DNA from: Bacillota bacterium
GTDB lineage: Bacteria; Bacillota; Syntrophomonadia; Syntrophomonadales; Syntrophomonadaceae
Reading direction: 5' to 3'
Assembly: GCA_017861475.1 (NCBI GenBank)
Contig: JAGFXV010000137.1
Coordinates: forward strand, 1-5,207
Length of the DNA stretch: 5,207 nt
The position numbers and the translations under genes are program-made. The notes below the pieces were generated by a model. The model ran no database searches. It was not told where the DNA came from and worked only from the letters and a program-made list of their open reading frames with translations. This document shows, one piece after another, positions 1 to 5,207 of this stretch (the first letter of the stretch is position 1; every line of letters begins with the position of its first letter).

Positions 1-404
1 AAAACCACCTTCTTTTAAACGGGAAGACCAAAGCTGGACGTTTTTCCGATCCGGTTGCCTATGTAACCATGGATAATACCAATAAGATTTATGATTTGCT
101 GATATGTGAAGAAAATAACGCTGAAATACTGGCTCCACTTGAGGAAATATGCCGCCTGCGGGCGGTGCAGGACATTAATCCGTCGTCAGCTCTGAGTTTT
201 ATCCCGGCATTAAAACAACTGGTCAGGGAGGAGCTGAAGGATGAAATCAAAAGCGGCATGTACTCTGACGAGTTAACGGAATTTGATAAACGTATAGATG
301 ACATTGCCAGGTTGGCAATCGATAGATATTCAAGTTGCAGAGCCAGAATTGATGAAATAAGGATCAATGAAATTAAACGGTTAAATGGGAGAGATGCGGG
401 ATGA
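1..404 (+). CDS. Stand-alone RsbRD N-terminal-type domain protein, 5' end outside the window
   Basis: The frame is open from base 3 to the TGA at 402-404 (133 visible codons) with no stop upstream, so this is the C-terminal part of a longer protein. The ATG at 69 has no Shine-Dalgarno sequence, and the 22 codons before it read like family sequence (GRFSDPVAYVT, close to the FxxPVG..-type segment of this domain), so that Met is probably internal. After it come a hydrophobic and charged helical region with RLRAVQDINPSSALSFIPAL (the 'iRAVQdfsPSqAvsFi' signature), VREEL, and a charged C-terminal helix with CRARIDEIRINEIKR. These fit the RsbRD_N domain, named after the sensory half of an RsbT co-antagonist. 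No STAS domain follows, so a stressosome role is not implied. From memory, a similar small gene lies before dsrMKJOP in several sulfate reducers; its function is unknown, and regulation or complex assembly is only inference. It overlaps dsrM by 4 nt, implying co-translation. The protein appears soluble, with no signal or membrane segment in the visible part. Confidence 0.8.
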   Translation, partial: NHLLLNGKTKAGRFSDPVAYVTMDNTNKIYDLLICEENNAEILAPLEEICRLRAVQDINPSSALSFIPALKQLVREELKDEIKSGMYSDELTEFDKRIDDIARLAIDRYSSCRARIDEIRINEIKRLNGRDAG

Positions 405-1393
405 AGATCTGGTCTTCTCTGCTGGCGGTGATAGCGCTGGTATTTATAGCATGGGTTGGGGCTGGAGTCCTACATCTGAGTACATTTTTCGGAATCGTAC
501 TGCCCTACCTGGCTTTAATTATATTCCTGGCAGGCTTTCTGTTACGGGTAATAAAATGGGGAAAATCTCCGGTACCCTTCTGTATCCCTACTACCTGCGG
601 ACAACAGGAATCGTTGCCATGGATAAAACCGAATAAAATTGAAAACCCCACCACAACTTGGGGAGTTATCTGGAGAATGATTCTCGAAATAACACTATTT
701 CGTTCTTTGTTCAGGAATACGGCTACAGAAAAACATGACGGAAATCTGGCCATTGGATCCGCCAAATGGCTCTGGTTCGGAAGCTTGTTGTTCCACTGGT
801 CGATGCTGGTTATAATCATCAGGCATCTGCGCTTTTTTACCGAGCCGGTTCCGGTTCTGATTCAAGGGTTGGAATTCATGGATAGTTTTCTTCAGATCGG
901 AATTCCTTTGCTATACATGACGGATGTATTTATCGTACTGGCGCTTAGCTATCTGTTCCTGCGCCGGGTGGCGATTCCTAAAGTAAAATATATCTCCCAG
1001 GCAGCAGATTATTTTCCGCTCCTGCTTCTGTTGGGAGTGGCTATCAGCGGAATTTTAATGAGATATTTCTTTAGAGTCGATGTGGTGGGGGTAAAAGAAC
1101 TTGCCATGGGACTGGTTACTTTTAGACCGGTGTTCTCAGCGGAAATAGGCCCGATTTTCTACATCCATCTGACTTTGGTCAGTTGCCTGTTTGCATATTT
1201 TCCCTGGAGCAAACTAATGCATGCCGGCGGCATCTTTATGAGTCCCACCAGAAATCTTGCCAACAACAGCCGTATGGTTCGGCACGTGAATCCTTGGAAT
1301 TATGCCGTGAAAACCCATACTTACGATGAGTACGAAGAAGAGTTCAGAGACAAGATGAAAAAAGTCGGACTGCCACTGGAAGGGGAGGGTTAG
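401..1393 (+). CDS. dsrM: DsrM, cytochrome b membrane subunit of the DsrMKJOP complex
   Basis: This 330-residue integral membrane protein of the NarI (nitrate reductase gamma) family is thought to oxidise menaquinol and pass electrons to DsrK, its partner. About six hydrophobic segments are visible, near residues 4-24, 29-50, 124-143, 168-188, 204-222 and 248-268. Four histidines, H132, H142, H256 and H274, have spacings of 10 and 18 residues, the spacing of the two bis-His heme b pairs in NarI, so two hemes b are predicted. The loop PFCIPTTCGQQ (residues 59-69) followed by SLPWIK is a DsrM hallmark, with two conserved cysteines, C61 and C66. The C-terminal tail from about residue 285 is polar and acidic and probably cytoplasmic, where it could meet DsrK. 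The ATG overlaps the preceding stop as ATGA and has a GGGAGAG ribosome site at 387-393. Length is normal for the family and nothing appears broken. Confidence 0.96.
   Translation: MKIWSSLLAVIALVFIAWVGAGVLHLSTFFGIVLPYLALIIFLAGFLLRVIKWGKSPVPFCIPTTCGQQESLPWIKPNKIENPTTTWGVIWRMILEITLFRSLFRNTATEKHDGNLAIGSAKWLWFGSLLFHWSMLVIIIRHLRFFTEPVPVLIQGLEFMDSFLQIGIPLLYMTDVFIVLALSYLFLRRVAIPKVKYISQAADYFPLLLLLGVAISGILMRYFFRVDVVGVKELAMGLVTFRPVFSAEIGPIFYIHLTLVSCLFAYFPWSKLMHAGGIFMSPTRNLANNSRMVRHVNPWNYAVKTHTYDEYEEEFRDKMKKVGLPLEGEG
1383..1388 (+). promoter_or_regulatory. Ribosome binding site of dsrK
   Basis: GGGAGG lies within the last codons of dsrM, 8 nt before the dsrK ATG at 1397. It supports that start over the next in-frame Met (codon 11) and suggests translation follows on from dsrM. 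Confidence 0.75.
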
Positions 1394-1396
1394 GTT

Positions 1397-3013
1397 ATGG
1401 CCAAACTGCCGAAAAAGGATGAACTGATGAACTATAAATACGAAGTCCCCCCTTCTGATTGGATGGATACAGCAGTGGATATCAGACCTGGTACCTATTG
1501 CTACGGCGCCAAAGGCAAGAACCTCGAGGCGGTTAACTTTCCCAACGCCCGAGACTGGTCGCCGGTTGACGAAGATTGGCATCTGCCGGATAACTGGCAG
1601 GAAATATTTTTGAATGGTATGGCCGAGCGTTTGGATAAATATCGTTCTTTCAGACTTTTTATGGATGTATGCGTTCGCTGCGGCGCCTGCGCTGACAAAT
1701 GCCATTTTTACATGGGCTCGGGTGATCCTAAAAACATGCCGGTTCTACGCGGAGAATTGCTGCGGTCTGTTTACAGAAGATATTTTACAACTTCGGGCAA
1801 ACTGCTGGGTCGAATCGCGGGTGCGCGTGATCTGACCGAGGACGTGCTAAAAGAGTTATGGTTTTATTTTTATCAATGTACCGAATGTCGTCGTTGCTCA
1901 GTGTTCTGTCCCTACGGTATTGACCAGGCGGAAATAACTATAATGGGGCGGGAATTGTTTAACTTGTTAGGGTTGAATACTGACTGGATATCCGGCCCGG
2001 TGGCCAATTGCTATATGAAGGGCAACCATGTGGGACTGGAGCCGCAGACGATCCTAAGCAATATTGAGTTTATGATGGACGATCTGGAAGATATAACCGG
2101 AAAACGGATTGAACCCCGATTCAATAAAAAGGGAGCAGAGATTTTATTTGTTGCCCCTTCTGGTGACCTTTTTGCCGATCCCGGCATCTATACCTGCATG
2201 GGTTATTTAATGCTGTTTGAACAACTGGGATTGGATTATACCATGAGTACCTATGCCTCAGAGGGTGGAAATTTCGGGTTTTTTACCTCCAATGAAATGG
2301 CCAAGCGGCTCAACGCCAAAATATATGCGGAAGCAAAAAGGCTGGGAGTCAAGTGGATCCTGGGCGGCGAATGCGGACATATGTGGCGGGTGGTTAATCA
2401 GTATATGGATACCTGGAACGGTCCGGCTGATTTTCTTGAGGTGCCGGTATCTCCTATAACCGGAACGAAATTCGAAAACGCCAGATCTACCAAGATGGTG
2501 CATATTGCCGAGTTTACAGCAGATCTTATATATCATAACAAGCTTAAGTTAGATCCAAGTCGAAACGATCACTTAAGAATTACTTTCCATGATTCCTGTA
2601 ATACCTCGCGTGGGATGGGTATTATGGAGGAGCCGCGTTATATCATTAAAAACGTATGTAATAATTTCTTTGAAATGCCGGAAGAAACCATCCGTGAAAA
2701 AACTCTTTGCTGTGGCAGCGGATCAGGTTTGAATGCCGGGGAAAATATGGAAGTCAGACTGCGGGGAGGATTCCCCCGGGCCAACGCAGTGAAATACGTT
2801 CAGGATAAACACGGAGTAAATGTTCTGGCCAATATTTGTGCCATTGACCGGGCCGCGATGCCATCTTTGATGGACTATTGGGTACCAGGCGTACAGGTTA
2901 TGGGGGTACATGAGCTGGTTGGAAATGCTTTGATTATGGACGGGGAGAAAGAACGTACCCTGAACCTGCGCGGTGAACCGTTACCGGGAAAAGGAGGGGA
3001 AGACGATGTATAA
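1397..3013 (+). CDS. dsrK: DsrK, HdrD-like catalytic iron-sulfur subunit of the DsrMKJOP complex
   Basis: This 538-residue cytoplasmic protein is related to the HdrD subunit of heterodisulfide reductase and is believed to reduce the trisulfide or disulfide form of DsrC with electrons from DsrM. Two complete [4Fe-4S] motifs are visible: C92xxC95xxC98xxxC102 (CVRCGACADKC) and C161xxC164xxC167xxxC171P (CTECRRCSVFCP). The C-terminal part has a CCG-type domain: C401 (HDSCN), C438-C439 (LCCGSGSG) and C481 (NICAID), the expected site of the special catalytic Fe-S cluster. The final CXXC of HdrB-type domains is CAID here, so its second cysteine is absent. A first CCG-like half (about residues 248-330, ending GGECGHMW) keeps the fold but has lost its CC pair. 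No membrane segments or signal peptide are seen, consistent with a cytoplasmic protein docked on DsrM. Length is typical. The gene starts 3 nt after dsrM and overlaps dsrJ by 8 nt. Confidence 0.97.
   Translation: MAKLPKKDELMNYKYEVPPSDWMDTAVDIRPGTYCYGAKGKNLEAVNFPNARDWSPVDEDWHLPDNWQEIFLNGMAERLDKYRSFRLFMDVCVRCGACADKCHFYMGSGDPKNMPVLRGELLRSVYRRYFTTSGKLLGRIAGARDLTEDVLKELWFYFYQCTECRRCSVFCPYGIDQAEITIMGRELFNLLGLNTDWISGPVANCYMKGNHVGLEPQTILSNIEFMMDDLEDITGKRIEPRFNKKGAEILFVAPSGDLFADPGIYTCMGYLMLFEQLGLDYTMSTYASEGGNFGFFTSNEMAKRLNAKIYAEAKRLGVKWILGGECGHMWRVVNQYMDTWNGPADFLEVPVSPITGTKFENARSTKMVHIAEFTADLIYHNKLKLDPSRNDHLRITFHDSCNTSRGMGIMEEPRYIIKNVCNNFFEMPEETIREKTLCCGSGSGLNAGENMEVRLRGGFPRANAVKYVQDKHGVNVLANICAIDRAAMPSLMDYWVPGVQVMGVHELVGNALIMDGEKERTLNLRGEPLPGKGGEDDV
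2992..2997 (+). promoter_or_regulatory. Ribosome binding site that fixes the dsrJ start
   Basis: A perfect AGGAGG sits 8 nt before the ATG at 3006, inside the end of dsrK. It decides for this ATG over the in-frame GTG at 2973, which lacks a comparable site and would add a charged stretch ahead of the membrane anchor. Confidence 0.85.
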
Positions 3014-3404
3014 CGGAGGTAAAATCATTGCCGGCCTTATTATTTTCGCAGCAATAATTACTTCTCCTTTTCTGTTGAACATCGGCAAAGCGGACGAAGC
3101 CCCGCAACCAAGTCTGGATACGCCGGCCATTAATCAGATGAGTGAAAAGAAATGCGTTGAATCAGCCGAGTTTATGCGCACAGGACATATGCAGATGCTC
3201 AACGACTGGCGCGATCAGGTGGTCAGAAACGGAGATACCGTTTATGTCAGCAATTCCGGTCAGGAATATGAAATGAGTCTGGAGAACAGTTGTCTCAAAT
3301 GCCACTCCAACAAACAAGAATTTTGTGATTCCTGTCATACTTATGCACAAGTTGACCCCTATTGCTGGGATTGCCACACGGATACGAAAGGAGCTGGTCA
3401 ATAA
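3006..3404 (+). CDS. dsrJ: DsrJ, triheme cytochrome c subunit of the DsrMKJOP complex
   Basis: This 132-residue cytochrome is anchored by one N-terminal hydrophobic helix (about residues 7-26, after a short positive start), with the rest exported; in this family the signal is usually not cleaved. Three CXXCH heme c motifs lie near the C terminus: C96-H100 (CLKCH), C107-H111 (CDSCH) and C120-H124 (CWDCH). The middle part has C50 in SEKKCVESAEFMRTGHMQML and then WRDQVVR, the DsrJ signature. C50 corresponds by context to the cysteine proposed as an axial ligand of one heme in characterised DsrJ proteins. H61 and nearby Met58, Met62 and Met64 are candidates for other axial ligands. Proposed roles are electron exchange, or sulfur chemistry, on the outer side of the membrane; the physiological partner is unknown. 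The ATG at 3006 was chosen for its AGGAGG site. The gene overlaps dsrK by 8 nt and ends 1 nt before dsrO. Confidence 0.95.
   Translation: MYNGGKIIAGLIIFAAIITSPFLLNIGKADEAPQPSLDTPAINQMSEKKCVESAEFMRTGHMQMLNDWRDQVVRNGDTVYVSNSGQEYEMSLENSCLKCHSNKQEFCDSCHTYAQVDPYCWDCHTDTKGAGQ
3387..3393 (+). promoter_or_regulatory. Ribosome binding site that fixes the dsrO start
   Basis: AAAGGAG ends 12 nt before the ATG at 3406, a rather long spacing. Together with the Tat motif starting at residue 3 of the resulting protein, it sets the dsrO start at 3406 and not at in-frame ATGs further upstream, such as 3325, which fall inside the dsrJ heme region. Confidence 0.7.
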
Positions 3405-3405
3405 T

Positions 3406-4194
3406 ATGGACAGACGGAGTTTCCTTAAATTATTGGCAGTAACCGGCGTCGGCGGAGTGGCTGTCTTTGAAGGCATAAACCAGTTCGGCGCTACCGAAGC
3501 AGCGGAAATTAAAAAAAGTACCAAGTCTCTGCAAGGCAAACACTGGGGTATGGTGATCGATGTTAGCAAATTTCAGAATGCCGAAGATTTTAAACGTATA
3601 GCAAATGCTTGCCATTCGTATCACAACGTACCGGATATTGATGACCCCAAACAAGAGATCAAATGGATCTGGCAGGATGACTTTGAACATACTTTTGCCG
3701 AGTTGGAAAGCAATTATTTAAGCGAAAAAATTAAGCAGCAGCAGTTCCCGGTCTTGTGTAACCACTGCGAAAGTCCTGCTTGTGTAAGGGTGTGCCCCAC
3801 GAAGGCTACCTTTAAACGGGATGACGGTATCGTGGCCATGGACTATCATCGCTGTATCGGCTGTCGGTTTTGTATGGCTGCTTGTCCATTCGGAGCAAGA
3901 AGTTTTAATTTCTTTGACCCGAGACCATATATAAAGGAAATAAACCCGGAAATACCGACCCGTACAAAAGGTGTGGTAGAAAAATGTACCTTCTGTGTGG
4001 AACGGTTGGATAAGGGTTTAGGACCACTATGTGAAGAGGCTTCCCGCGGAGGAATCGTATTCGGTGACTTGGATGACCCCAATTCAGAAGTTAGAAAAGT
4101 GCTGGGGGAAAATTTCTCCATCCGCCGCAAAGTTGAATTGGGAACCGGTCCCAGTATTTATTACATTTTCGGGGGAGGCGGACAAAGTGCTTGA
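3406..4194 (+). CDS. dsrO: DsrO, Tat-exported ferredoxin-like subunit of the DsrMKJOP complex
   Basis: This 262-residue Fe-S protein of the DmsB/NrfC/HybA-type ferredoxin family is expected on the outer face of the membrane, linking DsrJ and DsrP. The N terminus is a twin-arginine signal (MDRRSFLKLLAVTG) followed by a Gly/Val-rich hydrophobic stretch to about residue 22. Two complete motifs are C118xxC121x4C126xxxC130P and C150xxC153xxC156xxxC160P, enough for two [4Fe-4S] clusters. A third cluster can be built from C69 plus C194, C197 and C209. The fourth cluster of the superfamily seems absent: the region KFQNAEDFKRIANACH (residues 55-70) keeps only the last cysteine of its motif, and the last motif ends LCEEAS, with Ser213 where a cysteine is usual. 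HNVP (73-76) and IKWIWQ (85-90) are recognisable family segments. The start at 3406 places the Arg pair at residues 3-4. The gene overlaps dsrP by 8 nt. Confidence 0.96.
   Translation: MDRRSFLKLLAVTGVGGVAVFEGINQFGATEAAEIKKSTKSLQGKHWGMVIDVSKFQNAEDFKRIANACHSYHNVPDIDDPKQEIKWIWQDDFEHTFAELESNYLSEKIKQQQFPVLCNHCESPACVRVCPTKATFKRDDGIVAMDYHRCIGCRFCMAACPFGARSFNFFDPRPYIKEINPEIPTRTKGVVEKCTFCVERLDKGLGPLCEEASRGGIVFGDLDDPNSEVRKVLGENFSIRRKVELGTGPSIYYIFGGGGQSA
4174..4178 (+). promoter_or_regulatory. Ribosome binding site for the GTG start of dsrP
   Basis: GGAGG, within a G-rich run at 4171-4178, lies 8 nt before the GTG at 4187 and inside the last codons of dsrO (the Gly-rich tail). It supports a GTG start; the next in-frame ATG is codon 27, inside the first membrane helix. 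Confidence 0.8.
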
Positions 4195-5207
4195 GAAAGC
4201 TTTGTATGGAAGTAAACGCTATTATGCCTGGATTGGGCTACTAGTGGTTGTTATCCTTATCGGAATGATTGCCTATATAAGGCAATTTGAATATGGATTA
4301 GGCTTGACCGGCATGAGCCGTGATGTAAGTTGGGGATTATACATTTCCCAGTTCACGTTTATGGTCGGAGTAGCTGCTTCAGCGGTAATGGTGGCCATAC
4401 CATATTATTTACATGATCATAAAGTATTTGGCCAGATTGTTATTTTGGGTGAATTCCTGGCAGTTGCGGCAGTAATTGTGTGTATGCTCTTAGTGTTTGT
4501 TGATATGGGACAGCCGACCCGTTTTATGAATATACTTTTGCATCCGACTCCCAACTCGATATTGTTCTGGGACTTTATGGTGCTTGGCGGTTATCTGCTG
4601 CTCAATCTGGTCATCGGCTGGACGGTCATGGGAGCGGAGAAAAAGGGTGCCGCTCCGGGCGGTTGGGTCAAAGTGCTTACCTATATCGCAATTCCCTGGG
4701 CGGTAAGCATTCATACCGTAACTGCTTTCCTGTATGCCGGACTACCGGGAAGATATTACTGGCTGTCCGCAATTATGGCGGCGCGTTTTCTATCCTCAGC
4801 GTTTGCAGCTGGACCAGCGCTTCTGATTATACTTTGTCTATTGTTACGTAAAGTATCGTCTTTTAAGACTTCAGTTGAAGCGATCCAATCACTGGCCAAA
4901 ATAGTGACTTATGCCATGATTGCCAATGTGTTTTTCTTCCTGCTGGAGGTATTTACTGCCTTTTACAGCAATATTCCCGGGCATATGGCTTCTTTAAAGT
5001 ATCTGTTTGGCGGACTGGATGGACATAATAATCTGGTAGCCTTTATGTGGATTGCAGCATTCCTTGCCTTTGCCGGTATAACCATGTTACTGATTCCCAA
5101 ACTGCGCAGAAATGAAAAGGTTCTGCCGCTGGCCTTGATCGCCGTTTTTATTGCAGCCTGGCTGGACAAAGGCATCGGACTGGTGCTGGGCGGATTTGTA
5201 CCCAATA
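4187..5207 (+). CDS. dsrP: DsrP, NrfD-like membrane subunit of the DsrMKJOP complex (3' end outside the window)
   Basis: The frame opens at GTG 4187 and stays open to the window edge: 340 codons are visible and the C terminus is missing. DsrP proteins are usually near 400 residues, so a few dozen codons are probably lost. The protein starts MLEKALYGSKRYYAW and is very hydrophobic, with about nine visible membrane segments (near residues 13-31, 51-72, 84-106, 126-147, 163-185, 194-220, 238-260, 283-303, 312-335). The segment GLGLTGMSRDVSWGLYISQF (37-56) and later GEF (88-90), DMGQPTRF (106-113) and SIHTVTAF (174-181) identify the NrfD/PsrC family. These proteins bind quinone near the outer face and pair with a four-cluster-type ferredoxin, here DsrO. 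Histidines at 76, 78, 119, 176, 266 and 280 are noted because a heme has been reported for DsrP of a phototroph; no clear bis-His pair can be assigned. The start overlaps dsrO by 8 nt. Confidence 0.95.
   Translation, partial: MLEKALYGSKRYYAWIGLLVVVILIGMIAYIRQFEYGLGLTGMSRDVSWGLYISQFTFMVGVAASAVMVAIPYYLHDHKVFGQIVILGEFLAVAAVIVCMLLVFVDMGQPTRFMNILLHPTPNSILFWDFMVLGGYLLLNLVIGWTVMGAEKKGAAPGGWVKVLTYIAIPWAVSIHTVTAFLYAGLPGRYYWLSAIMAARFLSSAFAAGPALLIILCLLLRKVSSFKTSVEAIQSLAKIVTYAMIANVFFFLLEVFTAFYSNIPGHMASLKYLFGGLDGHNNLVAFMWIAAFLAFAGITMLLIPKLRRNEKVLPLALIAVFIAAWLDKGIGLVLGGFVPN

Larger units (their letters stand above)
1..5207 (+). other. dsrMKJOP operon, partial at both ends
   Basis: Six co-directional genes have spacings of -4, +3, -8, +1 and -8 nt, and no terminator-like hairpin with a T-run was seen between them, so one polycistronic message is inferred. 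There is no dsrL between dsrK and dsrJ and no dsrE/F/H, dsrC, dsrA or dsrB in the window. The order fits the reductive (sulfate or sulfite reducing) type of cluster. The promoter must lie before base 1, and anything following dsrP is not visible. Confidence 0.85.

Noticed and set aside
1..68. Possible leader or promoter before the first ATG
   Set aside because: No convincing -35/-10 pair or Shine-Dalgarno sequence was seen, and the stretch reads as in-frame coding sequence of the truncated first gene.
385..636. Overlapping + strand open frame of 83 codons across the first-gene/dsrM junction
   Set aside because: It is out of frame with dsrM, which has clear family identity over the same bases; the peptide matches nothing recognisable.
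1214..1705. Long minus-strand open frame of 163 codons across the dsrM/dsrK junction
   Set aside because: It lies antisense to two well-identified genes, has no recognisable domain, and is the mirror of their codon pattern. The same holds for the other minus-strand frames in the window.
2973..3005. Longer dsrJ from the in-frame GTG at 2973
   Set aside because: The added residues are charged and precede the membrane anchor, the GTG has no good ribosome site, and a perfect AGGAGG lies 8 nt before the ATG at 3006.
3325..3405. Longer dsrO from the ATG at 3325
   Set aside because: The extension is an out-of-frame reading of the dsrJ heme region and would bury the twin-arginine motif about 30 residues into the protein.
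4268..4286. Inverted repeat ATTGCCT / AGGCAAT with a 5-nt spacer, early in dsrP
   Set aside because: The 7-bp stem lies inside the first membrane helix coding region with no T-run after it; it is short enough to be chance and does not fit a terminator or a known operator.
401..5207. A previously undescribed system
   Set aside because: All five full or near-full genes are recognisable subunits of the known DsrMKJOP complex in the standard order; only details of DsrO and the upstream small gene are unexplained.

Overview
The window carries one gene cluster, all on the + strand: the DsrMKJOP transmembrane electron-transfer complex of dissimilatory sulfur metabolism, preceded by the 3' part of a small gene with an RsbRD N-terminal-type helical domain. 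Order: partial rsbRD_N-like gene (1-404), dsrM (401-1393), dsrK (1397-3013), dsrJ (3006-3404), dsrO (3406-4194), dsrP (4187 to the window edge, incomplete). Every base belongs to a gene or to a gap of at most 3 nt. No promoter, terminator, RNA gene, repeat array or mobile element was recognised.

The genes are packed as a single transcription unit: a 4-nt ATGA overlap (rsbRD_N-like/dsrM), a 3-nt gap (dsrM/dsrK), an 8-nt overlap (dsrK/dsrJ), a 1-nt gap (dsrJ/dsrO) and an 8-nt overlap (dsrO/dsrP). Each dsr start is preceded by a purine-rich Shine-Dalgarno sequence, usually inside the preceding gene. The transcription start must lie upstream of base 1.

DsrM (NarI-like cytochrome b) and DsrP (NrfD-like) are the membrane quinone-interacting subunits. 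DsrK is the cytoplasmic HdrD-like catalytic Fe-S subunit, thought to act on DsrC trisulfide or disulfide. DsrJ (triheme cytochrome c) and DsrO (Tat-exported ferredoxin-like protein) face the outside of the membrane. The order M-K-J-O-P without dsrL between K and J is typical of sulfate or sulfite reducers rather than phototrophic or chemotrophic sulfur oxidisers. The host is therefore most likely an anaerobic sulfate or sulfite reducer (or sulfur disproportionator) of moderate GC. The strong AGGAGG-type ribosome sites would fit a Bacillota sulfate reducer such as a Desulfosporosinus relative, but Desulfobacterota cannot be excluded from this window.

This is a known complex and not a new system. 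The points most worth a second look are: (1) DsrO lacks exactly the four cysteines expected to ligate one of the four [4Fe-4S] clusters of its superfamily; (2) the stand-alone RsbRD_N-like protein is translationally coupled to dsrM and its real start is outside the window; (3) the N-terminal CCG-like half of DsrK is degenerate; (4) DsrJ keeps a conserved cysteine that could be an unusual heme ligand.
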